This document shows positions 26,101 to 39,918 of a DNA stretch of 64,000 nucleotides, piece by piece. Every line of letters begins with the position of its first letter. Positions within the stretch are counted from its first letter, which is position 1. The position numbers and the translations under genes are program-made. The notes under the pieces are model-generated. The model was not told the DNA's origin, did not search any database, and worked only from the letters and a program-made list of their open reading frames with translations. This DNA comes from Nomia melanderi (Eukaryota > Arthropoda > Insecta > Hymenoptera > Halictidae), in the NCBI RefSeq assembly GCF_051020985.1, contig NC_134999.1:4960001-5024000 (forward strand), in the 5' to 3' direction.

Positions 26101-28164
26101 TAAGTCAAATAACTACCCCAGACCTTCCTGGCAATTCTGCCGCCCGAATCCAAGTTTTCCACTTTGTAAACCTGCTTTGTATAGTCAAAAGTCAATTTCG
26201 ACCAAAAGTATCCCGACCTTCCCATCGGTCAGCCGCATGTAGCCTTGGTCTCTATGAGACCTCTCCCTGGTGTCCAATCACTTCTAAGTTAAATGGCTTC
26301 CCCCGACCTTCCTGGCAATTCTGCCCGACGGAATCCAAGTTTTCCACTTTGGAAACCTGGATTGTATAGTCTAAAGGCAATTTCGACCAAAAGTATCCCG
26401 ACCTTCCCATCGGTCAGCCGGATGTAGCCTTCGTCCCTATGAGACATCGTCCTGGAGTCCCATCACTGCTAAGTCAAATGGCTAACCCCGACCGTCCTGG
26501 CAATTCTGGTCGACGGAATACAAGTTTTCCACTTTGTCAACCTGGTTTGTATAGTCTAACGTCATTTTTGACCAAAAGTAACCAGACCTGCCCATCGGCC
26601 AGCCGGATGTAGCCTTGGTCCCTATGAGACCTCGCCCTGGTGTCCAATCACTGCTAAGTCAAATGAATACCCCCGACCTTACTGGCAATTCTGCCGCCGG
26701 AATCCAAGTTTTCCACTTTGTAAACCTGCTTTGTATACTCAAAAGTCAATTTCGACCAAAAGTATCCCGATCTTCCCATCGGTCAGCCGCATGTAGCCTT
26801 GGTCTCTATGAGACCTCTCCCTGGTGTCCAATCACTTCTAAGTTAAATGGCTTCCCCCGCCCATCCTGGCAATTCTGGCCGACGGAATCCAAGTTTTCCA
26901 CTTTGGCAACCTGGTTTGTATAGTCTAAAGTCAATTTCGACCAAAAGTATCCCGAACTTCACATCGGTCAGCCGGATGTAGCCTTGGAACCTATGAGAAC
27001 TCGTCCTGGAGTCCCATCACTGCCAAGTCAAATGGCTACCCCCGACCTTCCTGGCAATTCTGCCCGACGGAATCCAAGTTTTGCACTTTGGAAACCTGGT
27101 TTGTATAGTCTAAAGTCAATATCGACCAAAAGTATCCCGTCCTTCCCATCGGTCAGCCGGATGTAGCCTTTGTCCCTGTGAGACCTCGCCCTGGTGTCCA
27201 ATCACTGCTAAGTCAAATGACTACCCCCGACCTTCCTGGCAATTGTGGCCCACGGAATCCAGGTTTTCCACATTGGCAAACTGGTTTGTATAGTCTAAAG
27301 TCATTTTCGACCAAAAGTATCCAGACCTTCCCGTCGGTCTGCCGGATGTAGCCTTGTTCCCTATGAGACCTCGCCCTGGTGTCCAATCACTGCTAAGTCA
27401 AATGGCTACCCCAGACCTTCCTGGCAATTCTGCCCGACGGAATCCAAGTTTTGCACTTTGGAAACCTGGATTGTATAGTCTAAAGCCAATTTCGACCAAA
27501 AGTATCCCGACCTTCCCATCGGTCAGCCGGATGTAGCCATGGAACCTATGAGACCTCGTCCTGGAGTCCCATCACTGCTAAGTCAAATGACTACCCCCGA
27601 CCTTCCTGGCAATTCTGCCCATACAGAATGCAAGTTTTGCACTTTGGAAGCCTGGATTGTATAGTCTAAAGTCAATTTCGACCAATAGTATCCCGACCTT
27701 CCCATCGGTCAGCCGGATGTTTCCTTGGTCCCTATGAGACCTCGGCCTGGGGTCCCATCACAGCTAAGTCAAATGGCTCCCCCGACCTTCCTCGCAATTC
27801 CGGCCGACGGAATCCAAGTTTTCCACTTTGAAAACCTGGTTTGTATAGTCTAAAGTCATTTTCGACCAAAAGTATCCCGATCTTCCCATCGGTCAGCCGG
27901 ATATAGCCTTGGTCCTTATGAGACCTCGTCCTGGAGTCCCATCCCTGCTAAGTCAAATGGCTTCCCCCGACCGTCCTGGCACTTCTGGCCGACGGAATCC
28001 AAGTTTTCCACTTTGGAAACATGGATTGTATAGTCTAAAGTGAATTTCGACCAAAAGTATCCCGACCTTCCCATGGGTCAGCCGGATGTAGCCTTCGTCC
28101 CTATGAGACGTCGTCCTGGAGTCCCATCACTGCTAAGTCAAATGGCTACCCCCGAACTTCCTGA

Positions 28165-31100
28165 CAATTCTGCCCGACGGAATCCAAGTTTTGCACTTTG
28201 GAAACCTGGATTGTATAGTCTAAAGTCATTTTCGACCAAAAGTATACCGACCATCCCATCGGTCAGCCGGATGTAGCCTTGGTCCCTATGAGACCTCGCC
28301 CTGGTGTCCAATCACTGCTAAGTCAAATGACTACCCCCGACCATCATAGCAATTCTGCCCGACGGAATCCAAGTTTTCCACTTTGGAAACCTGGATTGTA
28401 TAGTCTAAGGTCATTTTCGACCAAAAGTATCCAGACCTTCCCATCGGTCAGCCGGATGTAGCCTTGGTCCCTATGAGACCTCTCCCTGGTGTCCAATCAC
28501 TGCTCAGTCAAATGGCTTCCCCCGACCGTCCTGGCACTTCTGGCCGACGGAATCCAAATTTTCCACTTTGGAAACATGGATTGTATAGTCTAAAGTCAAT
28601 TTCGACCAAAAGTATCCCGACCTTCCCATGGGTCAGGCGGATATAGCCTTCGTCCCTATGAGACGTCGTCCTGGAGTCCCATCATTGCTAAGTCAAATGG
28701 CTACCCCCGACATTCCTGGCAATTGTGGCCGACGGAATACAAGTTTTCCACTTTGGCAACCTGGTTTGAATAGTCTAAAGTCATTTTCGACCAAAAGTAT
28801 CCAGACCTTCCCATCTGTCATCCGGATGTAGCCTTGGTCCCTATGAGGCCTCGCCCTGGTGTCCAATCACTGCTAAGTCAAATGGCTTCCCCCGACCTTC
28901 CTGGCAATTCTGTCCGACGAAATCCAAGTTTTCCACTTTGGAAACCTGGATTGTATAGTCTAATGTCATTTTCGACCAAAAGTATCCCGACCTTCCCATC
29001 GGTCAGCCGGATGTAGCCTTGGAACCTATGAGACCTCGTCCTGGAGTCCCATCACTGCTAAGTCAAATGGCTTCCCCCGACCTTCCTGGCAATACTGGCC
29101 GACGGAATCCAAGTTTTCCACCTTGGAAACCCGCATTGTATAGTCTAAAGTCAATTTCGACCAAAAGTATCCCGACCTTCCCATCGGTCAGCCGGATGTA
29201 GCCTTAGTCCCTATGAGACATCGTCCTGGAGTCCCATCACTGCTAAGTCAAATGGCTACACCCGACCTTCCTGGCAATTCTGTCCGACGGAATCCAAGTT
29301 TTGCACTTTGGCAACCTGGTTCGTATAGTCTAAAGTCATTTTCGACCAAAAGTATCCCGATCTTCCCATCGGACAGCTGGATGTAGCCTTGGGCGCTATT
29401 AGACCTCGTCCTTGAGTCCCATCACTGCTATGTCAAATGGCTACCCCCGACCTTCCTGACAATTCTGGCCGACGGAATCCAAGTTTTGCACTTTTGAAAC
29501 CGGGATTGTATAGTCTAAAGTCAATTTCGACTAGTAGTATCCCGACCTTCCCATCGGTCAGCCGGATGTAGCCTTGGACCCTATGAGACCTCGTCCTGGA
29601 GTCCCATCACAGCTAAGTCAAATGGCTCCCCCGACATTCCTTGCAATTCCGGCCGACGGAATACAAGTTTTCCACTTTGAAAACCTGGTTTGTATAGTCT
29701 AAAGTCATTTTCGACCAAAAGTATCCCGAACTTCCCATCGGTCAGCCGGATGTAGCCTTGGTCCCTATGAGACCTCTCCCTGGTGTCCAATCACTGCTAA
29801 GTAACATGGCTACCCCCGACCTTCCTGGCAATTCTGCCCGACGGAATCCAAGTTTTGCACTTTGGAAACCTGGATTGTGTAGTCTAAGGTCATTTTCGAC
29901 CAAAAGTATCCCGACCTTCCCATCGGTCAGCCGGATGTAGCCTTGGTCCCTATGAGACCTCTCCCTGGTGTCCAATCACTGCTAAGTAACATGGCTACCC
30001 CCGACCTTCCTGGCAATTCTGCCCGACGGAATCCAAGTTTTGCACTTTGGAAACCTGGATTGTATAGTCTAAAGTCATTTTCGACCAAAAGTATACCGAC
30101 CATCCCATCGGTCAGCCGGATGTAGCCTTGGTCCCTATGAGACCTCGCCCTGGTGTCCAATCACTGCTAAGTCAAATGACTACCCCCGACCTTCATAGCA
30201 ATTCTGCCCGACGGAATCCAAGTTTTCCACTTTGGAAACATGGATTGTATTGTCTAAAGTCAATTTCGACCAAAAGTATCCCGACCTTCCCATGGGTCAG
30301 CCGGATGTAGCCTTCGTCCCTATGAGACGTCGTCCTGGAGTCCCATCACTGCTAAGTCAAATGGCTACCCCCGCCCTACCTGGCAATTCTGCCGACGGAA
30401 TCCAAGTTTTGCACTTTGGAAACCTGGTTTGTATAGTCTAAAGTCATTTTCGACCAAAAGTATCCAGACCTTCCCGACGGTCTGCCGGATGTAGCCTTAG
30501 TCCCTATGAGATCTCGTCCTGGAGTCCCATCACTGCTAAGTCAAATGGCTACCCCCGACATTCCTGGCAATTGTGGCCGACGGAATCCAAGTTTTCCACT
30601 TTGGCAACCTGGTTTGAATAGTCTAAAGTCATTTTCGACCAAAAGTATCCCGAACTTCCCATGGGTCAGCCAGATGTAGCCTTCGTCCCTATGAGACATC
30701 GTCCTGGAGTCCCATCACTGCTAAGTCAAATGGCTACCCCCGACATACCTGGCAATTCTGCAGACGGATTCCAAGTTTTGCACTTTGGAAACCTGGTTTG
30801 TATAGTCTAAAGTCATTTCCGACCAAAAGTATCCAGACCCTCCCATCGGTCAGCCGGATGTAGCCTTGGTCCCTATGAGATCTCGTCCTGGAGTCCCATC
30901 ACTGCTAAGTCAAATTGCTACCCCCCACCTTCCTGGCAATTCTACCCGACGGAATCCATGTTTGCCACTTTGGCAACCTGGTTTGTATAGTCTAAAGTCA
31001 TTTTCGACCAAAAGTATCCCGTCCTTCCCATCGATCAGCCGGATGTAGCCTTGGACCCAATGAGATCTCGTCCTGGAGTCCCATCACTGCTAAGTCAAAT

Positions 31101-34100
31101 GTCTACCCCCCACCTTCCTGGCAATTCTGCCCGACGGAATCCAAGTTTTCCACTTTGACAACCTGGTTTGTATAGTCTAAAGTCATTTTCGACCAAAAGT
31201 ATCCCGTCCTTCCCATCGGTCAGCCGGATGTAGCCTTGGTCCCTATGAGACCTCCTCCTGGGGTCCCATCACAGCTAAGTCAAATGGCTCCCCCGACCTT
31301 CCTGGCAATTCTGGCCGACGGAATCCAAGTTTTCCAATTTGGAAACCTGGATTGTATAGTCTAAAGTAATTTTCGACCAAATGTATCCAGAACTTCCCAT
31401 CGGTCAGCCGGATGTAGCCTTGCTCCCTATGAGACCTCGCCCTGGTGTCCAATCACTGCTAAGTCAAGTGACTACCCCCGACCTTCATGGCAATTCTGCC
31501 CGACGGAATCCAAGTTTTCCACTTTGGAAACCTGGTTTGTATAGTCTAAAGTCAATATCGACCAAAAGTATCCCGACCTTCCCATCAGTCAGCCGGATGT
31601 AGCCTTGGTCCCTATGAGACCTCTCCCTGGTGTCCAATCACTGCTAAGTCAAATGGCTACCCCCGACCTTCCTGGCAATTCTGCCCGACGGAATCCAAGT
31701 TTTCCACTTTGGAAACCTGGATTGTATAGTCTAAAGGCAATTTCGACCAAAAGTATTCCGACCTTCCCATCGGTCAGCCGGATGTAGCCTTCGTCCCTAT
31801 GAGACATTGTCCTGGAGTCCCATCACTGCTAAGTCAAATGGCTAACCCCGACCGTCCTGGCACTTCTGGCCGACGGAATCCAAGTTTTCCACTTTGGAAA
31901 CCTGGATTGTATAGTCTAAAGTCAATTTCGACCAAAAGTATCCCGTCCTTCCCATCGGTCAGCCGGATGTAGCCTTCGTCCCTATGAGACATCGTCCTGG
32001 AGTCCCATCACTGCTAAGTCAAATGGCTACCCCCGACCTACCTGGCAATTCTGCCGACGGAATCCAAGTTTTGCACTTTGGAAAACTGGTTTGTATAGTC
32101 TAAAGTCAATTTCGACCAGAATATCCCGACCTTCCCATCGGTCAGCGGGATGTAGCCTTTGTCCCTATGAGACCTCTCCCTGTTGTCCAATCACTTCTAG
32201 GTCAAATGGCTTCCCCCGACATTCCTGGCAATTCTGGCCGACGGAATACAAGTTTTCCAATTTGTCAACCTGGTTTGTATAGTCTAAAGTCAATTTCGAC
32301 CAAAATTATCCCGTCCTTCCCATCGGTCAGCCGGTTGTAGCCTTGGTTCCTATGAGATCTCGTCCTCGAGTCTCATCACTGCTAAGTCAAATGGCTACCC
32401 CCGACCTTCCTGGCAATTGTGGCCGACGGAATCCAAGTTTTCCACTTTGGCAACCTGGTTTGTATAGTCTAAAGTCAATTTCGACTAAAAGTATCCCGTA
32501 CTTCCCATCGGTCAGCCGGATGTAGCCTTGGAACCTATGAGACCTCGTGCAGGAGTCCCATCACTGCTAAGTCAAATAACTACCCCAGACCTTCCTGGCA
32601 ATTCTGCCGCCCGAATCCAAGTTTTCCACTTTGTAAACCTGCTTTGTATAGTCAAAAGTCAATTTCGACCAAAAGTATCCCGACCTTCCCATCGGTCAGC
32701 CGCATGTAGCCTTGGTCTCTATGAGACCTCTCCCTGGTGTCCAATCACTTCTAAGTTAAATGGCTTCCCCCGACCTTCCTGGCAATTCTGCCCGGCGGAA
32801 TCCAAGTTTTCCACTTTGGAAACCTGGATTGTATAGTCTAAAGGCAATTTCGACCAAAAGTATCCCGACCTTCCCATCGGTCAGCCGGATGTAGCCTTCG
32901 TCCCTATGAGACATCGTCCTGGAGTCCCATCACTGCTAAGTCAAATGGCTAACCCCGACCGTCCTGGCAATTCTGGTCGACGGAATACAAGTTTTCCACT
33001 TTGTCAACCTGGTTTGTATAGTCTAACGTCATTTTTGACCAAAAGTAACCAGACCTGCCCATCGGCCAGCCGGATGTAGCCTTGGTCCCTATGAGACCTC
33101 GCCCTGGTGTCCAATCACTGCTAAGTCAAATGAATACCCCCGACCTTACTGGCAATTCTGCCGCCGGAATCCAAGTTTTCCACTTTGTAAACCTGCTTTG
33201 TATACTCAAAAGTCAATTTCGACCAAAAGTATCCCGATCTTCCCATCGGTCAGCCGCATGTAGCCTTGGTCTCTATGAGACCTCTCCCTGGTGTCCAATC
33301 ACTTCTAAGTTAAATGGCTTCCCCCGCCCATCCTGGCAATTCTGGCCGACGGAATCCAAGTTTTCCACTTTGGCAACCTGGTTTGTATAGTCTAAAGTCA
33401 ATTTCGACCAAAAGTATCCCGAACTTCACATCGGTCAGCCGGATGTAGCCTTGGAACCTATGAGAACTCGTCCTGGAGTCCCATCACTGCCAAGTCAAAT
33501 GGCTACCCCCGACCTTCCTGGCAATTCTGCCCGACGGAATCCAAGTTTTGCACTTTGGAAACCTGGTTTGTATAGTCTAAAGTCAATATCGACCAAAAGT
33601 ATCCCGTCCTTCCCATCGGTCAGCCGGATGTAGCCTTTGTCCCTGTGAGACCTCGCCCTGGTGTCCAATCACTGCTAAGTCAAATGACTACCCCCGACCT
33701 TCCTGGCAATTGTGGCCCACGGAATCCAGGTTTTCCACATTGGCAAACTGGTTTGTATAGTCTAAAGTCATTTTCGACCAAAAGTATCCAGACCTTCCCG
33801 TCGGTCTGCCGGATGTAGCCTTGTTCCCTATGAGACCTCGCCCTGGTGTCCAATCACTGCTAAGTCAAATGGCTACCCCAGACCTTCCTGGCAATTCTGC
33901 CCGACGGAATCCAAGTTTTGCACTTTGGAAACCTGGATTGTATAGTCTAAAGCCAATTTCGACCAAAAGTATCCCGACCTTCCCATCGGTCAGCCGGATG
34001 TAGCCATGGAACCTATGAGACCTCGTCCTGGAGTCCCATCACTGCTAAGTCAAATGACTACCCCCGACCTTCCTGGCAATTCTGCCCATACAGAATGCAA

Positions 34101-34631
34101 GTTTTGCACTTTGGAAGCCTGGATTGTATAGTCTAAAGTCAATTTCGACCAATAGTATCCCGACCTTCCCATCGGTCAGCCGGATGTTTCCTTGGTCCCT
34201 ATGAGACCTCGGCCTGGGGTCCCATCACAGCTAAGTCAAATGGCTCCCCCGACCTTCCTCGCAATTCCGGCCGACGGAATCCAAGTTTTCCACTTTGAAA
34301 ACCTGGTTTGTATAGTCTAAAGTCATTTTCGACCAAAAGTATCCCGATCTTCCCATCGGTCAGCCGGATATAGCCTTGGTCCTTATGAGACCTCGTCCTG
34401 GAGTCCCATCCCTGCTAAGTCAAATGGCTTCCCCCGACCGTCCTGGCACTTCTGGCCGACGGAATCCAAGTTTTCCACTTTGGAAACATGGATTGTATAG
34501 TCTAAAGTGAATTTCGACCAAAAGTATCCCGACCTTCCCATGGGTCAGCCGGATGTAGCCTTCGTCCCTATGAGACGTCGTCCTGGAGTCCCATCACTGC
34601 TAAGTCAAATGGCTACCCCCGACCTTCCTGA
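28165..34631 (+). repeat. HOR-A copy 3 (6,467 bp, 35 units)
   Basis: Full-length copy with the same unit order as copy 1. Private single-base changes include G29502, A31034, G32119, G32795 and C34624. Homology to the other copies carries on to about 34688, where the last unit switches to TCTGAAGTCAATTTCG instead of TCTAAAGTCATTTTCG. That unit, 34561-34745, is the intact right-hand parent of the hybrid units at the copy borders. Confidence 0.94.
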
Positions 34632-36964
34632 CAATTCTGCCCGACGGAATCCAAGTTTTGCACTTTGGAAACCTGGATTGTATAGTCTGAAGTCAATTTC
34701 GACCAAAAGTATCCCGACCTTCCCATCGGTCTGCCGGATGTAGCCTTGGAACCTGTGAGACCTCGTCCTGGAGTCCCATCACTGCTAAGTCAAATGACTA
34801 CCCCCGACCTTCCTGGCAATTCTGCCCCGACGGAATGCAAGTTTAGCACTTTGGAAACCTGGATTGTATAGTCTAAAGTCAATTTCGACCAAAAGTATCC
34901 CGAACTTCCCATGGGTCAGCCGGATGTAGCCTTGGTCCCTATGAGACCTCGTCCTGGAGTCCCATCACTGCTAAGTAAAATGGCTACCCCCGACCTTCCT
35001 GGCAATTCTGCCCGACGGAATCCAAGTTTTGCACTTTGGAAACCTGGATTGTATAGTCTAAAGTCATTTTCGATCAAAAGTATCCCGAACTTCCCATTGG
35101 TCAGCCGGATGTAGCCTTGGTCCCTATGATACCTCTCCCTGGTGTCCAATCACTGCTAAGTCAAATGGCTTCCCCCGACCTTCCTGGCAATTCTGGCCGA
35201 CGGAATCCAAGTTTTGCACTTTGGAAACCTGAATTGTATAGTCTAAAGTCAATTTCGACCAAAAGTATCCCGATCTTCCCATCGGTCAGCCGGATGTAGC
35301 CTTGGTCCCTATGAGACCTCTCCCTGGTGTCCAATCACTGCGAAGGCAAATGGCTTCCCCCGACATTCCTGGCAATTCTGCCCGACGGAATCCAAGTTTT
35401 GCACTTTGGAAACCTGGACTGTATAGTCTAAAGTCAATTTCGACCAAAAGTATACCGACTTTCACGTCGGTCAACCGAATGTAGCCTTGGTCCCTATGAG
35501 ACCTCGTCCTGGAGTCCCATCACTGCTAAGTCAAATGGCTACCCCCGACCTTCCTGGCAATTCTGCCCTACGGAATCCAAGTTTTGCACTTTGGAAAACT
35601 GGATTGTATAGTCTAAAGTCAATTTCGAACAAAAGTATCCCGCCATTCCCACGGGTCAGCCGGATGTACCCTTGGTCCCTATGAGACCTCGTCCAGGAGT
35701 CCCATCACAGCTAAGTCGAATGGCTCCCCCGACCTTCCTGGCAATTCCGGCCGACGGAATCCAAGTTTTCCACTTTGGAAACCTGGTTTGTATAGTCTAA
35801 AGTCAATTTCGACCAAAAGTATCCCGACCTTCCCATCGGTCAGCCGGATGTAGCCTTGGTCCCTATGAGACCTCTCCCTGGTGTCCAATCACTTCTAAGT
35901 CAAATGGCTTCCCCCGACATTCCTGGCAATTCTGGACGACGGAATACAAGTTTTCCACTTTTTCAACCTGGTTTGTATAGTCTAAAGTCAATTTCGACCA
36001 AAAGTGTCCCGACCTTCCCATCGGTCAGCCGGATGTAGCCTTGGTCCCTATGAGACCTCGCCCTGGTGTCCAATCACTGCTAAGTCAAATGGCTTCCCCC
36101 GACCTTCCTGGCAATTCTGGCCGACGGAATCCAAGTTTTGCACTTTGGAAACCTGAATTGTATAGTCTAAAGTCAATTTCGACCAAAAGTATCCCGATCT
36201 TCCCATCGGTCAGCCGGATGTAGCCTTGGTCCCTATGAGACCTCTCCCTGGTGTCCAATCACTTCTAAGTCAAATGGCTTCCCCCGACATTCCTGGCAAT
36301 TCTGGACGACGGAATACAAGTTTTCCACTTTTTCAACCTGGTTTGTATAGTCTAAAGTCAATTTCGACCAAAAGTGTCCCGACCTTCCCATCGGTCAGCC
36401 GGATGTAGCCTTGGTCCCTATGAGACCTCGCCCTGGTGTCCAATCACTGCTGAGTCAAATGACTACCCCCGACCTTCCTGGCAACTCTGGCCGACGGAAT
36501 CCAAGTTTTCCGCTTTGGAAACCTGGTTTGTATAGTCTAAAGTCAATTTCGACCAAAAGTATCCCGACCCTCCCATCGGTCAGCCGGATGTAGCCTTGGT
36601 CCCTATGAGACCTCTCCCTGGTGTCCAATCAGTGCTAAGTCGAATGGATTCCCCCGACCTTCCTGGAAATTCTGGCCGACGGAACCCAAGTTTTCCACTC
36701 TGAATACCTGGCTTGTATACTCTAAAGTCATTTTCGACCAAAAGTATCCAGACCTTCCCATCTGTCAGCCGGATGTAGCCTTGGTCCCTATGAGACCTCG
36801 TCCTGGAGACCCATCACTGCTAAGTCAAATCACTACCCCCGACCTTCCTCGCAATTCTGCAGACGGAATCCAAGTTTTGCACTTTGGAAACTTGGATTGT
36901 ATAGTCTTCAGTCAATTTCGGCCAAAAGTATCCCGACCTTCCCTTCGGTCAGCCGGATGTAGCC
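34632..36964 (+). repeat. Transition block between HOR-A and HOR-B
   Basis: About a dozen units. It begins with the intact right parent of the HOR-A junctions, followed by units that recur at 43.8-44.7 kb (GTAAAATGG, CCTGTGAGACC). The unit at 35302 carries CTGCGAAGGCAAATGG, seen again only near 44,761. The last unit, 36781-36964, carries CTTGGATTG and TAGTCTTCAGTCAATTTCGG, which reappear near 42,986. Confidence 0.82.
35856..36595 (+). repeat. 370-bp dimer duplication
   Basis: Units 35856-36040 and 36226-36410 appear identical (CGACATTCC, CTGGACGACGGAATACAAG, CTTTTTCAACC, AAAAGTGTCCC). They are separated by 36041-36225, whose second half (CCTGAATTG, CCGATCTTCC) matches the unit at 35117. The unit at 36411 begins like 36041, so the repeated period is 370 bp. 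Confidence 0.9.
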
Positions 36965-38441
36965 TTGGTCCCTATGAGACCTCGTCCTGGAGTCCCATCA
37001 CAGCTAAGTCAAATGGCTCCCCCGACCTTCCTGGCAATTCCGGCCGACGGAATCCAAGTTTTCCACTTTGGCAACCTGGTTTGTATAGTCTAAAGTCACT
37101 TTCGACCAAAAGCATCCCGATCTTCCCATCGGTCAGCTGGATGTAGCCTTGCTCCCTATGAGACCTCGCCCTGCTGTCCAATCACTGCTAAGTCAAGTGA
37201 TTACCCCCGACCTTCATGGCAATTCTGCCCGACGGAATCCAAGTTTTCCACTTTGGAAACCTGGATTGTATAGTCTAAAGTCATTTTCGACCAAAAGTAT
37301 CCAGACCTTCCCATCGGCCAGCCGGATGTAGCCTTGGTCCCTATGAGACCTCTCCCTGGTGTCCAATCACTGCTCAGTCAAATGGCTCCCCCGACCTTCC
37401 TGGCACTTCTGGCCGACGGAATCCAAGTTTTCCACTTTGGAAACCTGGTTTGTATAGTCTAAAGTCATTTTCGAACAAAAGTATCCCGACCTTCCCATCG
37501 GCCCGCCGGATGTAGCCTTGGTCCCTATGAGACCTCTCCCTGGTGTCCAATCACTTCTAAGTTAAATGGCTTCCCCCGACCTTCCTGGGAATTCCGGCCG
37601 ATGGAATCCAAGTTTTCCACTTTGGAAACCTGGTTTGGATAGTCTAAAGTCAATTTCGACTAAAAGTATCCCGAACTTCCCATGGGTCAGACGGATGTTG
37701 CATTCGTCCCTATGAGACCTCTCCCTGGTGTCCACTCACTTCTAAGTCAAATGGATTCCCCCGACCTTCCTGGAAATTCTGGCCGATGGAATCCAAGTTT
37801 TCCACATTGGAAACCTGGTTTGTATAGTCTAAAGTCAATTTCGACCAAAAGTATCCCGACGCTCCCATCGGTCAGCCGGATGTAGCCTTGGTCCCTATGA
37901 GACCTCGTCCTGGAGTCCCATCACAGCTAAGTCAAATGGCTCCCCCGACCTTCCTGGCAATTCTGGCCAAAGGAATCCAAGTTTTCCACTTTAGCAGCCT
38001 GGTTTGTATAGTCTAAAGTCATTTTCGACCAAAAGTATCCCGCCCTTCCCATCGGTCAGTCGGATGTAGACTTCGTCCCTATGAGACATCGTCCTGTAGT
38101 CCCATCACTGCTAAGTCAAGTGGCTACCCCCGACCTTCCTGGCAATTCTGCCCGATGGAATCCAAGTTTTCCACTTTGGCAACCTGGTTTGGATAGTGTA
38201 AAGTCAATTTCGACTAAAAGTATCCCGATTTTCCCATGGGTCAGCCGGATGTAGCATTCGTCCCTATGAGACCTCTCCCTGGTGTCCAATCACTTCTAAG
38301 TCAAATGGCTTCCCCCGACCTTCCTGGCAATTCTGGCCGATGGAATCCAAGTTTTCCACTTTGGAAACTTGGTTTGTATAGTCTAAAGTCAATTTCGACC
38401 AAAAGTATCCCGACCCTCCCATCGGTTAGCCGGATGTAGCC
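36965..38441 (+). repeat. HOR-B copy 1 (1,477 bp, 8 units)
   Basis: Eight units match those from 38442 and from 40104 in order. Diagnostic alleles are CCTTGCTCCC with CGCCCTGCTGTCC, CATCGGCCCGCCGG, CATGGGTCAGACGG, CCAAAGGAATCC with TTTAGCAGCC, and CATCCTGTAGTCCC-type and CATCGGTTAGCC sites. It lacks the last three units found in copy 3. Confidence 0.93.
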
Positions 38442-38479
38442 TTGGTCCCTATGAGACCTCGTCCTGGAGTCCCATCACT

Positions 38480-38492
38480 GCTAAGTCAAATG
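38480..38492. other. Exchange junction between HOR-B copies 1 and 2
   Basis: At the border unit, T38479 matches the right parent (unit 41581, CACTGC) and G38493 matches the left parent (unit 36965, AAATGGCTCC, where the right parent has AAATGTCTAC). The 13 bases between are shared by both parents. Both parents are still present at the edges of the block. Confidence 0.82.
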
Positions 38493-39733
38493 GCTCCCCC
38501 GACCTTCCTGGCAATTCCGGCCGACGGAATCCAAGTTTTCCACTTTGGCAACCTGGTTTGTATAGTCTAAAGTCACTTTCGACCAAAAGCATCCCGATCT
38601 TCCCATCGGTCAGCTGGATGTAGCCTTGCTCCCTATGAGACCTCGCCCTGCTGTCCAATCACTGCTAAGTCAAGTGATTACCCCCGACCTTCATGGCAAT
38701 TCTGCCCGACGGAATCCAAGTTTTCCACTTTGGAAACCTGGATTGTATAGTCTAAAGTCATTTTCGACCAAAAGTATCCAGACCTTCCCATCGGCCAGCC
38801 GGATGTAGCCTTGGTCCCTATGAGACCTCTCCCTGGTGTCCAATCACTGCTCAGTCAAATGGCTCCCCCGACCTTCCTGGCACTTCTGGCCGACGGAATC
38901 CAAGTTTTCCACTTTGGAAACCTGGTTTGTATAGTCTAAAGTCATTTTCGAACAAAAGTATCCCGACCTTCCCATCGGCCCGCCGGATGTAGCCTTGGTC
39001 CCTATGAGACCTCTCCCTGGTGTCCAATCACTTCTAAGTTAAATGGCTTCCCCCGACCTTCCTGGGAATTCCGGCCGATGGAATCCAAGTTTTCCACTTT
39101 GGAAACCTGGTTTGGATAGTCTAAAGTCAATTTCGACTAAAAGTATCCCGAACTTCCCATGGGTCAGACGGATGTTGCATTCGTCCCTATGAGACCTCTC
39201 CCTGGTGTCCACTCACTTCTAAGTCAAATGGATTCCCCCGACCTTCCTGGAAATTCTGGCCGATGGAATCCAAGTTTTCCACATTGGAAACCTGGTTTGT
39301 ATAGTCTAAAGTCAATTTCGACCAAAAGTATCCCGACGCTCCCATCGGTCAGCCGGATGTAGCCTTGGTCCCTATGAGACCTCGTCCTGGAGTCCCATCA
39401 CAGCTAAGTCAAATGGCTCCCCCGACCTTCCTGGCAATTCTGGCCAAAGGAATCCAAGTTTTCCACTTTAGCAGCCTGGTTTGTATAGTCTAAAGTCATT
39501 TTCGACCAAAAGTATCCCGCCCTTCCCATCGGTCAGTCGGATGTAGACTTCGTCCCCATGAGACATCGTCCTGTAGTCCCATCACTGCTAAGTCAAGTGG
39601 CTACCCCCGACCTTCCTGGCAATTCTGCCCGATGGAATCCAAGTTTTCCACTTTGGCAACCTGGTTTGGATAGTGTAAAGTCAATTTCGACTAAAAGTAT
39701 CCCGATTTTCCCATGGGTCAGCCGGATGTAGCA

Positions 39734-39918
39734 TTCGTCCCTATGAGACCTCGCCCTGGTGTCCAATCACTTCTAAGTCAAATGGCTACCCCCGACCTTC
39801 CTGGCAATTCCGGCCGACGGAATCCTAGTTTTCCACTTTGGAAACCTGGTTTGTATAGTCTAAAGTCATCTTCGACCAAAAGTATCCAGACCGTCCCATC
39901 TGTCAGCCGGATGTAGCC
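39734..39918 (+). repeat. Chimeric unit with alternating parental patches
   Basis: Compared with its parents at 41396 (P1) and 41766 (P2), this unit reads P1 at ATTCGTCCC, P2 at CTCGCCC (39753), P1 at CACTTCTAAG (39771-39772), then P2 from GGCTACCCCC (39788) onward. A single clean crossover would give one switch; here there are three within about 55 bp, the pattern expected from patchy heteroduplex repair or a small conversion tract. Confidence 0.75.

Larger units (their letters stand above)
22068..28164 (+). repeat. HOR-A copy 2 (6,097 bp, 33 units)
   Basis: The middle copy lacks two units relative to its neighbours. One is the counterpart of 16270-16454 and 28834-29018; the unit at 22737 directly follows the one ending at 22736. 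The other is removed within the unit at about 22922-23105, a fusion of the two units seen at 16640-17008 in copy 1. Otherwise I saw no single-base change private to this copy, so its sequence is the local consensus. Confidence 0.94.
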
